64,000 nucleotides of DNA from CAG-791 sp002390025 (GTDB taxonomy: Bacteria > Bacillota > Clostridia > Lachnospirales > Lachnospiraceae): positions 1 through 64,000 of the forward strand of contig CAMNLR010000124.1 of assembly GCA_946543465.1 (NCBI GenBank), written 5' to 3'. Both the position numbers and the translations under genes were made by a program. Within the stretch, counting starts at the first letter, position 1, and each line of letters starts with the position of its first letter. The notes under the pieces were generated by a model. It saw only the letters and a list, made by a program, of their open reading frames with translations, made no database searches and was not told where the DNA came from. Shown here piece by piece: positions 52,116 to 61,325 of this stretch.

Positions 52116-53795
52116 ATGGACACATTGAGAGGACGCGTCAGACAATATATCGAAGATCACGGGATGATCCGCCCCGGGGATACCGTTGTCGCGGGAGTCT
52201 CGGGGGGAGCCGATTCCCTGTGCCTCCTGCTGCTTCTGCATGAATTGTCGGGACAGATGGGCTTCCGCCTTCAGGCGGTCCACGTCCACCACGGCCTGCG
52301 CGCCGCCGCCCGGGAGGATCAGGAATATGTGGAAAAACTCTGCGGGCAGATGAAGGTGCCCTGCACCGTCGTCCGGGTCGATGCTGCCGCCGCCGCAAAA
52401 GAGTGGGGGACGGGCATCGAGGAGGCCGGCCGTATGCTCCGCTACGATGCCTTCAGACAGGTCTGCCGAAGTTCGGGGCAGCAAAGTGAGGAGTCCTCTT
52501 TCAGGATCGCTGTCGCCCACCACCGGGAGGACCAGGCAGAGACGGTCCTGTTCCATCTCTGCAGGGGGACAGACCTGCGGGGGGCGCGCGGCATGCTGCC
52601 CGTCAACGGACAGATCATCCGTCCCCTTCTGGGCGAGAGCAGGGCCTGCATTGAGGCCTATCTGACCGGAAAAGGGGTGAAGTGGCGGGAGGATGAGACC
52701 AATGCGGACACCGCATACACCCGCAATTATCTGCGCAGTCAGATCCTGCCCCGGCTTGAACAGGGGGTGAATGCAGCCGCATCCCTGAGGATCTCGCAGT
52801 TTGCCTCTGCCTGCGCGGAGGCGGAGGACTATCTGGCCGCGGCCGCGGACAAGGCCCTTGAGAGGTGCCGGACAGCCTTCATGCCCGGTGACCGCCTCCT
52901 CATTCCGGAGTCCTGTCTGTGCCGGTCTGTCCTTCTGCTGGATGCTCTTCTGGAGGAGGACCCCTATCTGCAGGGCAGGATCCTCTACAGATGCCTTGCC
53001 GGCAGCACGCAGACCGGCCGGGACATAGGAACAGTGCATGTGGATGCGCTCCGCCGCCTCTGCCGCAAAAAGACGGACGGACAGCTGTCCATGCCGGACC
53101 GCGTCGTGGTCCTGAAATCTGCCGGAAAACTCTTTTTCTGCCGCAGAACAGAGGCAACAGAGGCGGGACCGCAGAAGGATGTGCAGCCGGTCCCGGACCA
53201 GGATCCGCAGCAGGGGAAACAGCCGGATTTTCAGGCGGACCCGCAGCCCCACGCAGCCCCCGGTGCTGCTGTCCCCACAGCAGGCAGGATTTATCCAGCC
53301 GCTGAGGCAGAGTATACTGTTCGTGTGCGGGATTTTGACGGAAGCATGTCCTCAATTCCCCGAAATGAGTATACGAAATGGTTTGATTATGATAAAATAG
53401 GAACGTTTCCTGTTTTTCGCACCCGGCAGCCGGGGGATTATATGTACCTGTATGCGCATGCGAAAACACAGCGGGGAGGCGGCTCTTTAGAGACGGACCG
53501 TCTGCAGGACGGCAGTGAAAAGTCCGGGCAGCCCGGGGAGATGATCGCCAAAAAGCTTGCCAGGATCATGCTGGACGGCAAAGTGAGTGCAGGAGCCCGC
53601 GACAGGATCGTGCTCCCCTTCATCGGAAAAGAGGCACTCTGGGTTCCGGGACTGCGCATGGGCGATTCCTGCAAGGTGACTCCCGCAACAGGGAAAATAC
53701 TTGAAATCCGGTGGAATTCCGGCAGGGACTCTGCACAAAATCATACTGAAAGAGGAGAAAAAGATGGCTTACAGAATAGAAGAGATGATCAGTGA
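52116..53795 (+). CDS. tilS: tRNA(Ile)-lysidine synthase
   Basis: Modifies C34 of tRNA-Ile(CAU) to lysidine so that it reads AUA; an essential step. It has 559 residues, longer than the usual 430-480. The N-type PP-loop SGGADSLCLLLLLHEL is near residue 30, then AHHREDQAETVLFHLCRGTDLRG as adjoining phrases, and the C-terminal TilS domains (FRTRQPGDYMYL, VPGLRMGDSCKV). A Gln/Pro/Asp-rich insertion of roughly 45 residues lies around 350-395. ATG 52116 was chosen from GGCGGAGG upstream. It overlaps hpt by 32 bases. Confidence 0.92.
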   Translation: MDTLRGRVRQYIEDHGMIRPGDTVVAGVSGGADSLCLLLLLHELSGQMGFRLQAVHVHHGLRAAAREDQEYVEKLCGQMKVPCTVVRVDAAAAAKEWGTGIEEAGRMLRYDAFRQVCRSSGQQSEESSFRIAVAHHREDQAETVLFHLCRGTDLRGARGMLPVNGQIIRPLLGESRACIEAYLTGKGVKWREDETNADTAYTRNYLRSQILPRLEQGVNAAASLRISQFASACAEAEDYLAAAADKALERCRTAFMPGDRLLIPESCLCRSVLLLDALLEEDPYLQGRILYRCLAGSTQTGRDIGTVHVDALRRLCRKKTDGQLSMPDRVVVLKSAGKLFFCRRTEATEAGPQKDVQPVPDQDPQQGKQPDFQADPQPHAAPGAAVPTAGRIYPAAEAEYTVRVRDFDGSMSSIPRNEYTKWFDYDKIGTFPVFRTRQPGDYMYLYAHAKTQRGGGSLETDRLQDGSEKSGQPGEMIAKKLARIMLDGKVSAGARDRIVLPFIGKEALWVPGLRMGDSCKVTPATGKILEIRWNSGRDSAQNHTERGEKDGLQNRRDDQ

Positions 53796-54303
53796 AGAAG
53801 AAGTCAACAACCGGATCCGGGAACTGGGCGAACAGATCACCAGGGACTATGCAGGCCGTTCGGTCCGTCTGGTATGCATTCTCCGCGGCGCAGTCTTTTT
53901 CATGTGCGAGCTGGCCAAGCGCATCGAGCTGCCGGTGACCTTTGATTTCATGTCTGTCTCCAGTTACGGGAGCAAGACCACTTCCAGCGGAATTGTCCGC
54001 ATCATCAAGGATCTGGAGGAGCCCCTCACAGGTGAGGACGTCATCGTCGTAGAGGATATCATCGATTCCGGAAGGACGCTGAGCTTTTTGAAGGATCTCT
54101 TCCGCAGCCGCGGAGCGGCATCCATCCGGGTCTGCACCCTTCTCGACAAGCCTTCCCGCCGCGCACCTGAAATCGATATTGAAGTTGATTACAGGGGATT
54201 CGAAGTGCCCGATCAGTTCGTGGTCGGATGGGGAATGGACTACGACCAGAGATACCGCAATCTTCCCTTTATCGGTGTCGTCACCGGTCTGGAAGGAGAG
54301 TAA
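53764..54303 (+). CDS. hpt: Hypoxanthine phosphoribosyltransferase
   Basis: Purine salvage enzyme converting hypoxanthine or guanine plus PRPP to IMP or GMP. It has 179 residues, typical length. The PRPP loop is VIVVEDIIDSGRTLSFL (around 98-114); other family phrases are LRGAVFFMCELAK and VVGWGMDYDQRYRNLPFIG. ATG 53764 has AGAGGAG upstream, inside the end of tilS. The tilS-hpt-ftsH order is conserved in Firmicutes, where Hpt and TilS have been reported to regulate ftsH in Bacillus. Confidence 0.95.
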   Translation: MAYRIEEMISEEEVNNRIRELGEQITRDYAGRSVRLVCILRGAVFFMCELAKRIELPVTFDFMSVSSYGSKTTSSGIVRIIKDLEEPLTGEDVIVVEDIIDSGRTLSFLKDLFRSRGAASIRVCTLLDKPSRRAPEIDIEVDYRGFEVPDQFVVGWGMDYDQRYRNLPFIGVVTGLEGE

Positions 54304-54350
54304 GGAAAAAGAGAGTAAGAGAAAGTAAGAGAATAAGAGAGTAGGAGAGT
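54295..54350. repeat. Short (8 to 11-bp) degenerate repeats after hpt
   Basis: GAGAGTAAG-type units, starting with the end of hpt (GGAGAGTAAG), are repeated about six times up to the ftsH ribosome binding site, which is itself one of the units. Confidence 0.75.
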
Positions 54351-54353
54351 ATT

Positions 54354-56216
54354 TTGGAAAACAGACCTACAAGAGGCACCGGCAATTACCTGGGGCTGGT
54401 TGTCATGGCAGCATTATTCTTCATGTTCTTTTCTCCGTTTCTTCGCAATACGCTCTCTTCAAGAGATACAGCCTATACGAAGGAACAGTTTGCAAAGGAA
54501 CTGCAGGAGGAGCAGGTAGAACGGGTGGAGATCAGCCCGAACAAAGACAATATGACAGGCTATGCCACTGTGGTCAGGAAAGAGGGCGACAGGGAGATCC
54601 TGTATGCCACGGTGATCGCAGACATAGAGGAGATGGCGCGCGAGGCAAATGTCATGACGGTTGTCCATGACATTCCCGCAGAGAATACATTCCTGACCAA
54701 TGTGCTCCCCATGCTCCTGGTGATGGGCATATGTTTCCTGTTCTTCTATCTGATGTCCGGTCAGGGCATGGGCGGCGGCAATGCCAAGATGATGAATTTC
54801 GGCAAGAGCAGGGCCCGCCTCTCCACCGGCGAGGAAGTGACTTTCAAGCAGGTCGCCGGCCTCGACGAGGAAAAATCGGACCTGGAGGAGATCATCGACT
54901 TCCTCCGCAATCCCGCCAAGTACACCAAAGTCGGCGCGCGCATTCCCAAGGGAGTCCTTCTCGAGGGCGCTCCCGGTACAGGTAAAACGCTTCTGGCAAG
55001 AGCGGTTGCAGGAGAGGCAAAGGTGCCCTTTTTCAGCATTTCGGGCTCCGACTTTGTGGAGATGTTTGTCGGTGTCGGCGCATCCCGCGTCCGCGACATG
55101 TTTGAAGAGGCAAAAAAGAATTCCCCCTGCATCGTGTTCATCGATGAGATCGACGCTGTCGCGCGCCGCAGAGGTACGGGCCTGGGAGGCTCCCACGACG
55201 AGCGCGAACAGACACTCAACCAGCTGCTGGTGGAAATGGACGGCTTCGGCGTCAACGAAGGGATCATCGTCATGGCGGCGACCAACAGGGTCGACGTCCT
55301 TGACCCCGCGATCCTGCGTCCGGGCCGCTTTGACCGCAAGGTCTCTGTGGGACGTCCCGACGTGAAGGGCAGAGAGGAGATCCTCAAGGTCCATGCTGCC
55401 AACAAGCCTCTGGGCGACGATGTGGATCTCGGGGAGATCGCGCGCACTACGGCGGGCTTTTCCGGCGCGGACCTCGAAAACCTGCTCAATGAGGCTGCCA
55501 TTGCGGCGGCCAAGGCGGACCGCCTCTTCCTCACGCAGGCGGATATTAAAAATGCCTTCATCAAGATCGGCATCGGCACGGAGAAGAAGAGCCATGTTAT
55601 TTCCGAGAAGGAAAAACGCATCACGGCCTATCACGAGACAGGCCACGCCATCCTCTTCCACGAGCTGCCGGATGTCGGCAATGTCTATACGATTTCCGTG
55701 ATCCCCACCGGAAACGGCGCGGGCGGCTATACCATGCCCCTGCCCGACCGCGACGAGATGTATTACACCCGCGGCCGCATGCTCCAGGAGATCATGGTCA
55801 GCCTGGGCGGCCGGATCGCAGAGGAACTGGTTCTTGATGATATCACGACCGGAGCCTCTCAGGATATCAAGCAGGCCACCAATATCGCCCGCCAGATGGT
55901 GACACGCTACGGCATGTCCTCAGCGATCGGAACCATCAACTACGAGCAGGGCGGAGAGGATGTCTTTCTCGGATATGACATCGGACATGAGAAACGCAAC
56001 AGTGAATATATGGCCGGCGAGATCGACAAGGAGATTCGCACCATTATTTCCGACTGCTACGGCAAGGCGAAACAGATCATTTCCGACAACATGGATGTTC
56101 TCCACCGCACAGCTGCTCTGCTGATGGAGAAGGAGAAGCTGACAGGAAAAGAGTTCGATGATATTTTCAGGGAGAGCCGATCCGGCATTGCCGCGGAGGC
56201 GCCCCTTGAAGTGTGA
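54354..56216 (+). CDS. ftsH: ATP-dependent zinc metalloprotease FtsH (second copy)
   Basis: Membrane AAA+ protease of 620 residues with standard layout: TM1 (about 11-28), extracytoplasmic loop, TM2 (about 117-137), Walker A GAPGTGKT near 207, Walker B CIVFIDEIDAVARRRG, the second region of homology AATNRVDVLDPAILRPGRFD and the zinc site HETGH at 427-431. It lacks the long low-complexity ends of the first copy at 16130. The position after tilS-hpt makes it the orthologue of the conserved ftsH. The start is TTG 54354 with GGAGAG upstream. Confidence 0.95.
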   Translation: MENRPTRGTGNYLGLVVMAALFFMFFSPFLRNTLSSRDTAYTKEQFAKELQEEQVERVEISPNKDNMTGYATVVRKEGDREILYATVIADIEEMAREANVMTVVHDIPAENTFLTNVLPMLLVMGICFLFFYLMSGQGMGGGNAKMMNFGKSRARLSTGEEVTFKQVAGLDEEKSDLEEIIDFLRNPAKYTKVGARIPKGVLLEGAPGTGKTLLARAVAGEAKVPFFSISGSDFVEMFVGVGASRVRDMFEEAKKNSPCIVFIDEIDAVARRRGTGLGGSHDEREQTLNQLLVEMDGFGVNEGIIVMAATNRVDVLDPAILRPGRFDRKVSVGRPDVKGREEILKVHAANKPLGDDVDLGEIARTTAGFSGADLENLLNEAAIAAAKADRLFLTQADIKNAFIKIGIGTEKKSHVISEKEKRITAYHETGHAILFHELPDVGNVYTISVIPTGNGAGGYTMPLPDRDEMYYTRGRMLQEIMVSLGGRIAEELVLDDITTGASQDIKQATNIARQMVTRYGMSSAIGTINYEQGGEDVFLGYDIGHEKRNSEYMAGEIDKEIRTIISDCYGKAKQIISDNMDVLHRTAALLMEKEKLTGKEFDDIFRESRSGIAAEAPLEV

Positions 56217-56249
56217 CAGTTTACCTGCGGTTAAGCGCGGGCAGAGCGG

Positions 56250-56329
56250 TTCAGACATAACCGGCAGGAAGCGACCCGGCCGGTGCGTGATTCAGACATA
56301 ACCGGCAGGACACGATCAAGCCGGCATGA
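56250..56329. repeat. 41-bp tandem duplication after ftsH
   Basis: TTCAGACATAACCGGCAGGA begins units at 56250 and 56291; the second halves are diverged but retain GCCGG and the ending TGA. Confidence 0.85.
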
Positions 56330-56360
56330 AGGCGGCAGTCCGAACAGGAACTGCCGCCTT
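56329..56360 (+). terminator. Hairpin before the GH13 gene, possible terminator
   Basis: An 11-bp perfect stem AAGGCGGCAGT (56329-56339) with 56350-56360 is followed by ATATTCCT. It excludes the in-frame ATG at 56326 as the likely start of the next gene. Confidence 0.5.
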
Positions 56361-56382
56361 ATATTCCTCAGGAGACGGATGG

Positions 56383-58722
56383 ATGTTTTACGACGGATAC
56401 TATCTGGAAGGCTCTGGAGAAGGTGCTTTTTTCAGTGACGCAACGGAAGATTATATTACACCCGCGCAGCCGGACCTGTATGAGAAGGTCACCATACGGC
56501 TCCGCGTGCTGAAGGGAAAGGCACAGACCTGTTTTCTCGTGACAGAGGGCAGACAGCATCTGCGCATGCGCAAAAGTGAGTCGGACGCTTGTTTTGACTA
56601 TTACTCGGTGCAGTTTGAGGTGGACAGGACGCCCCTTCGCTATTATTTTGAGATCTTTGTTGACGGACGAAATTACAAATACACCCGCCGCGGTGTGAGG
56701 AATACGATCCGTGCTGTGGACTGGTGGCATGTCATTCCGGGCTTCCATACGCCTGCCTGGGCGGAGGGCGCCGTGATGTACCAGATCTTCGTTGACCGCT
56801 TCAGCAACGGAGATCCTTCCAACGATGTGCTGACCGGAGAATACAGCTATATGGGAAAGCCCGTCCTGGCTGTCTGGGACTGGGACAGGCCTCCGGGCCC
56901 CAACAGCTACCGCGAATTCTACGGCGGAGACCTGCAGGGCGTGATCGACAGGCTGGATTATCTGAAGAAACTGGGGGTGGAAGCCATCTACCTCAATCCG
57001 ATCTTTCTCTCTCCCTCCAGCCACAAATACGATACCCAGGATTATGACCACATTGATCCCCATTTCGGCAGGATCGTGCACGACGAAGGAGAGCTTCTCT
57101 TCCGCCCCCGCAACAGGAACGCTGTCCCGGCGGACAAAAATCCGGCCAGGGGCGCAAAGAATCCCAGGGGCGGTGCGGGCCGCATCTCAACTGCGGGCAG
57201 GAATTCAGAAACATTGATGTGGTGGCCGGACGCAACACAGGGACTGGAGTCCCTGCGGGAGGAGGAACTGTCCAAAGGGACACGCTCCAACCGCAAAGCC
57301 TCCCGGTATCTGTGCCGTGTGACAGACCCCGCCAATCTCGAGGCCAGCGACCGGCTCTTTGCGCATCTTGTGGAAGAGGCGCACCGCAGGGGGATCCGCG
57401 TCATCCTGGACGGTGTTTTCAATCACTGCGGCTCCTTCCACCGCTGGCTGGATGCCGAGAAGATCTATGAGCAGCTCCCCGGCGGCAAAAAGGGCGCCCG
57501 CACGTCCAAAAGATCTCCCTATGCGGATTACTTTAAATTTGAGAGCGACAGATGGCCGGGCAACGATTCCTACGACGCATGGTGGGGCTTCGGTACCCTG
57601 CCCAAGCTCAATTATGAGAATTCCGAAGAATTGTGTGAGAAGATCCTGGAGATCGGGCGAAAATGGGTTTCACCTCCCTATAATGCCGACGGCTGGCGGC
57701 TGGATGTAGCCGCGGACCTGGGATACTCCTCAGAGTTTAACCACAGGTTCTGGAAGCGTTTCCGCAAGGCGGTCAAGGAGGCCAATCCGGAGGCGATCAT
57801 CCTTGCCGAGAATTATACAGACTCGCGGAAATGGCTGCAGGGAGACGAGTGGGATACCATCATGAACTATGAGTTCTTTATGGAGCCTGTCACCTTTTTC
57901 CTCACGGGAATGGAAAAACACAGTGTCGGACGCAACGAAGAGCGCTACGGTGATCCGGATTCCTTCTGGCATGATGCGCTGTTTACAAATCAGAGCGCGA
58001 TGCCGGAGGCGGCTCTGCGCATCAGCATGAACGAACTCTCCAATCACGACCACTCCCGTTTCCTCACCCGCACCAACCGCATTGTGGGAAGGACGGAGAA
58101 GGCAGGTCCCGAGGCAGCCCTGGAAGGCGTCAAAATGGAGGTCATGCGGCAGGCGGTCCTGTTGCAGATGACATGGACCGGGGCGCCCACCATCTATTAC
58201 GGCGATGAAGCCGGTCTTGGCGGTTTTATGGATCCTGACAACCGCAGGACCTATCCCTGGGGCAGAGAGGATCACAGCCTCATCCTCTACCACAGGATCC
58301 TGACAGGACTCCGCAGTACAAGCCGGGCTCTTCGGCGGGGATCGGTCCTGCGGCTGCCCGACGCGGACGGACTGCTGGTCTACGCAAGGTTTAGCCGCGG
58401 AGACGTCACTGTCCGGCCTGCGGACAGATGTCCGGAGTCCTTTCTCGTACTGATCAACATCAACCATGACACAATCGAGTACCACGCGGATATTACCTGT
58501 GCGGGCATTCCGGCAAGGGCAGAACTCGAATGTCTGCTCAGGACAGATCGCAGCGGCTACGCGGCGGCCCGGGATCTGCTCCCGGACGACGAGGCCTGTG
58601 AGGACGATTCTTCCCAGGAAAGGCTGCTTCCTCTCTATATCACGGACGGCATCCTGCGGCTCAGCCTGCCTCCCGAATCGGGCATTCTCCTGCGATGGAA
58701 GCCCCGGCAAGGAGATCAATGA
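56383..58722 (+). CDS. GH13 alpha-glycosidase (neopullulanase/maltogenic amylase-like)
   Basis: Cytoplasmic alpha-glucan hydrolase of 779 residues. The N-terminal ~120 residues look like a CBM34-type beta-sandwich (YYSVQFEVDRTPLRYYFEI). The TIM barrel follows, with conserved regions ILDGVFNHCG (region I), GWRLDVAADLG with nucleophile Asp441, AENYTD with acid/base Glu476 and SNHDHSRFLT with Asp556. The third catalytic-barrel loop carries an insertion of about 75 residues between HIDPHFG and FAHLVEEAHRRGIR. There is no signal peptide, so it likely acts on internal maltodextrin or glycogen. ATG 56383 was chosen (CAGGAG eight bases upstream). Confidence 0.88.
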   Translation: MFYDGYYLEGSGEGAFFSDATEDYITPAQPDLYEKVTIRLRVLKGKAQTCFLVTEGRQHLRMRKSESDACFDYYSVQFEVDRTPLRYYFEIFVDGRNYKYTRRGVRNTIRAVDWWHVIPGFHTPAWAEGAVMYQIFVDRFSNGDPSNDVLTGEYSYMGKPVLAVWDWDRPPGPNSYREFYGGDLQGVIDRLDYLKKLGVEAIYLNPIFLSPSSHKYDTQDYDHIDPHFGRIVHDEGELLFRPRNRNAVPADKNPARGAKNPRGGAGRISTAGRNSETLMWWPDATQGLESLREEELSKGTRSNRKASRYLCRVTDPANLEASDRLFAHLVEEAHRRGIRVILDGVFNHCGSFHRWLDAEKIYEQLPGGKKGARTSKRSPYADYFKFESDRWPGNDSYDAWWGFGTLPKLNYENSEELCEKILEIGRKWVSPPYNADGWRLDVAADLGYSSEFNHRFWKRFRKAVKEANPEAIILAENYTDSRKWLQGDEWDTIMNYEFFMEPVTFFLTGMEKHSVGRNEERYGDPDSFWHDALFTNQSAMPEAALRISMNELSNHDHSRFLTRTNRIVGRTEKAGPEAALEGVKMEVMRQAVLLQMTWTGAPTIYYGDEAGLGGFMDPDNRRTYPWGREDHSLILYHRILTGLRSTSRALRRGSVLRLPDADGLLVYARFSRGDVTVRPADRCPESFLVLININHDTIEYHADITCAGIPARAELECLLRTDRSGYAAARDLLPDDEACEDDSSQERLLPLYITDGILRLSLPPESGILLRWKPRQGDQ

Positions 58723-58758
58723 TTTAAAACAGCCGGAAGGCAGACAATCTGAAAACAG

Positions 58759-58821
58759 AACTCCCCTCTCTGACAGCAGGCGGTCAAGATTGAGACCGGT
58801 TTGTCAGGCGGGGAGTTTTTT
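58759..58821 (+). terminator. Terminator of the GH13 gene
   Basis: Stem AACTCCCC (58759-58766) with GGGGAGTT (58810-58817), extended by CTGACA/TGTCAG, then a T run. Confidence 0.85.
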
Positions 58822-58908
58822 GTTGAAAATAGTACAGATTTCGCCGGCCTTCCTGTAAATTTGTGCAAATGTAACAAAAAAACCGTCAGAAGTTCATGGG
58901 ATTGCGAA

Positions 58909-58937
58909 TTGCACAGAGTTTATATTTTTTTTATAAT
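58909..58937 (+). promoter_or_regulatory. Promoter of the amylosucrase-like gene
   Basis: TTGCAC (58909-58914), a 17-nt spacer and consensus TATAAT (58932-58937). The operator at 58948-58961 begins 10 bases after the -10 box. Confidence 0.65.
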
Positions 58938-58947
58938 ATATTTATTG

Positions 58948-58961
58948 TGAAATCGATTACA
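58948..58961. promoter_or_regulatory. LacI/CcpA-type operator (cre-like)
   Basis: TGAAATCGATTACA fits the cre consensus TGWAANCGNTNWCA at every position. It covers the expected transcription start of the amylosucrase gene, so binding would block transcription. It may be read by CcpA or by the LacI-family protein encoded at 61326. Confidence 0.75.
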
Positions 58962-59000
58962 AACTCTTTATCAACAAATCCTGAGAGGAGGAACAGGTTC

Positions 59001-61271
59001 ATGTTTGAAGAGAAAAACTGGGAGCCCGAGTTTTCAAAAAGGCTGGAGAAGCACTACGATGAGCTCAAGTGGCTCTATGCGGAACTGTACAACAACGATC
59101 AGCAGGCATTCGCGTATTTCTGCGATATGCTCTATGAGTATTATTCTCAGCGTTCACCGGTCCTGAAGCAGTGGGATCAGATGCGCGAGGAAGTTCCGGA
59201 TTGGTACAAAGGCAACGAGATGCTCGGCATGCTCATGTATACCAACTGCTTCGCCGGTACTCTGAAGGGCGTCAAGGAGCATCTGGACTACCTGCAGGAG
59301 TGCGGACTCAACTACGTCCATCTTATGCCCCTTCTGGCCAGCCCTGCCGGCCGCAGCGACGGCGGCTACGCAGTGTCGGATTTCCGCAAGGTTGAGCCGG
59401 CTCTGGGCACAATGGAAGACCTGGCAGAACTCGGCGACGAGTGCCATAACCGCGGCATGTGCGTCTGCCTGGACTTCGTTATGAACCACACCAGTGAGGA
59501 CCACGAGTGGGCAAAGCGCGCCCGCGCAGGTGAGAAAGAATATCAGGACAGATATTTCTTCTATGATGACTGGTCAATTCCGAGTGAATTTGAAAAGACT
59601 GTTCCTCAGGTCTTCCCGCAGACCGCGCCCGGAAACTTCTCCTGGTGCGAAGAGGCCGGAAAAGTGGTCATGACCACTTTCTACCCCTATCAGTGGGATC
59701 TCAACTATGCCAACCCTGTAGTCTTCAATGACATGACCGCGGACATGCTGAACCTGTGCAACCACGGCGTCGATATCATCCGCCTTGACGCGACTCCTTA
59801 TATCTGGAAGGAACTGGGCACCAGCTGCCGCAACCTCCCTCAGGTCCACACCCTGGTCCGCATGATGCGCATGGCCACTGAGGTGGTCTGCCCCGGAACC
59901 CTGCTCCTGGGCGAAGTCGTCATGGAGCCCTCCAAGGTCGTTCCCTACTTCGGAACCATCGAGAAGCCCGAGTGCCACATGCTCTACAATGTCACGACCA
60001 TGGCCAGCACCTGGCACACAGTGGCGACCCATGACGTGCGCCTGCTCCGCCACCAGATGGAGACAGTATTTGCGCTTCCTCACGACTACACCTTCCTGAA
60101 CTATCTGCGCTGCCACGACGATATCGGCTGGGGCCTCGATTACAATTTCCTCAAGGCTTTCGGCATGGAGGAAGTCCCCCACAAGAAATATCTCAACGAC
60201 TATCTGACCGGCAAGGGCTACAACAGCGATGCCCGCGGCGAGCTCTACAACGACGATCCCCGTCTGGGCGACGCTCGTCTCTGCGGCACGACCGCTTCCC
60301 TGTGCGGCATCGAAGCTGCAGAATACGAGATGGACGACTACAAGCTGGACCGCGCCATCCGCATGGACATCATGCTCCACGCCTTCCTCTTCACCCAGAG
60401 CGGAATTCCGGTCCTCTACAGCGGCGATGAGATCGGCCAGAAGAATGATTATACATACCACGAGAATCCGCTGAAATGGGATGACAGCCGCTATCTGCAC
60501 CGCGGCGACCTCAACTGGGACGAAGTCGCGCTCAGGAACGATCCGTCGACCCGCGAAGGCAGGATCTTCAACGCCCTCCGCGTCATGGAGAAGATCCGTG
60601 CCGAGCACGAAGTCTTCGACAGCGAAGCGGATACATGGATTGTGGAGCCCTACAACGACCACATCCTGGGCATCGGCCGCTACTTCAAGGGCGAGAAGCT
60701 CATCGCCCTCTTCAACTTCAGCCAGAATGACGAGACAGCCTGGATCAATGAGAGCGATCCTTACTATGATCTCATCACCGGTGAGCCCCGCGAGGCCCAG
60801 AACATCAACCTTCCGGCTTACGACTTCGCATGGCTGCTGACAGATTTCAACAAGCCCGTGCCCAAGCGCGAAGAGCACTTCATGGCTGAGATGGGCGAGA
60901 AGATCTCCGCATTTGAAGCTGAGCAGGCTCCTGAGAAAAAGGCCGCAAAGAAGCCCGCAGCCAGGAAGAAAGCCGCAGCCCCTGCGGAAAAGAAGGAAGC
61001 AGCTCCCAAAAAGCGCGCTCCCAGAAAGACCAAGGCCCAGAAGGAAGCAGAAGCAGCCGCAGCGGCAGAAGCAGCTGTAGAGGCTCCCGCAGCAGAGGCA
61101 GCACCCGCGGAAAAGAAGGCGGCACCCAAAAAGCGTGCGGCAGCAGGCACCAAAGCTAAGAAGGAAGCCGGAGAAGCTCCCGCTGAGAAAAAGACTTCTG
61201 TAAAGAAGACTGCAGCCAAAAAGACTGCCAAAAAGGCGGAACCCGCACAGGATGCGCAGGCAGAAGCATAA
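59001..61271 (+). CDS. Amylosucrase-like GH13 enzyme with histone H1-like tail
   Basis: GH13 subfamily 4-like enzyme, 756 residues. Amylosucrases use sucrose to build alpha-1,4-glucan and release fructose. Conserved stretches: FAGTLKGVKEHLDYLQE, RSDGGYAVSDFR, DFVMNHTSEDHEWAKR, IIRLDATPYIWKELGTSC with nucleophile Asp263, GEVVMEP with Glu305 and CHDDIGW with Asp373. After the barrel and C-terminal sheet, the last ~114 residues (643-756) are Lys/Ala/Pro/Glu repeats such as PAEKKAAPKKRAA, like histone H1 or AlgP tails; I know of no amylosucrase with this. GAGGAGG precedes ATG 59001. It has its own promoter and operator. Confidence 0.88.
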   Translation: MFEEKNWEPEFSKRLEKHYDELKWLYAELYNNDQQAFAYFCDMLYEYYSQRSPVLKQWDQMREEVPDWYKGNEMLGMLMYTNCFAGTLKGVKEHLDYLQECGLNYVHLMPLLASPAGRSDGGYAVSDFRKVEPALGTMEDLAELGDECHNRGMCVCLDFVMNHTSEDHEWAKRARAGEKEYQDRYFFYDDWSIPSEFEKTVPQVFPQTAPGNFSWCEEAGKVVMTTFYPYQWDLNYANPVVFNDMTADMLNLCNHGVDIIRLDATPYIWKELGTSCRNLPQVHTLVRMMRMATEVVCPGTLLLGEVVMEPSKVVPYFGTIEKPECHMLYNVTTMASTWHTVATHDVRLLRHQMETVFALPHDYTFLNYLRCHDDIGWGLDYNFLKAFGMEEVPHKKYLNDYLTGKGYNSDARGELYNDDPRLGDARLCGTTASLCGIEAAEYEMDDYKLDRAIRMDIMLHAFLFTQSGIPVLYSGDEIGQKNDYTYHENPLKWDDSRYLHRGDLNWDEVALRNDPSTREGRIFNALRVMEKIRAEHEVFDSEADTWIVEPYNDHILGIGRYFKGEKLIALFNFSQNDETAWINESDPYYDLITGEPREAQNINLPAYDFAWLLTDFNKPVPKREEHFMAEMGEKISAFEAEQAPEKKAAKKPAARKKAAAPAEKKEAAPKKRAPRKTKAQKEAEAAAAAEAAVEAPAAEAAPAEKKAAPKKRAAAGTKAKKEAGEAPAEKKTSVKKTAAKKTAKKAEPAQDAQAEA

Positions 61272-61325
61272 AGCTCTGCCCGACAGGAATTACTCTTGCA
61301 GTGCTTTGAAATGTGAGAAGAAGAC

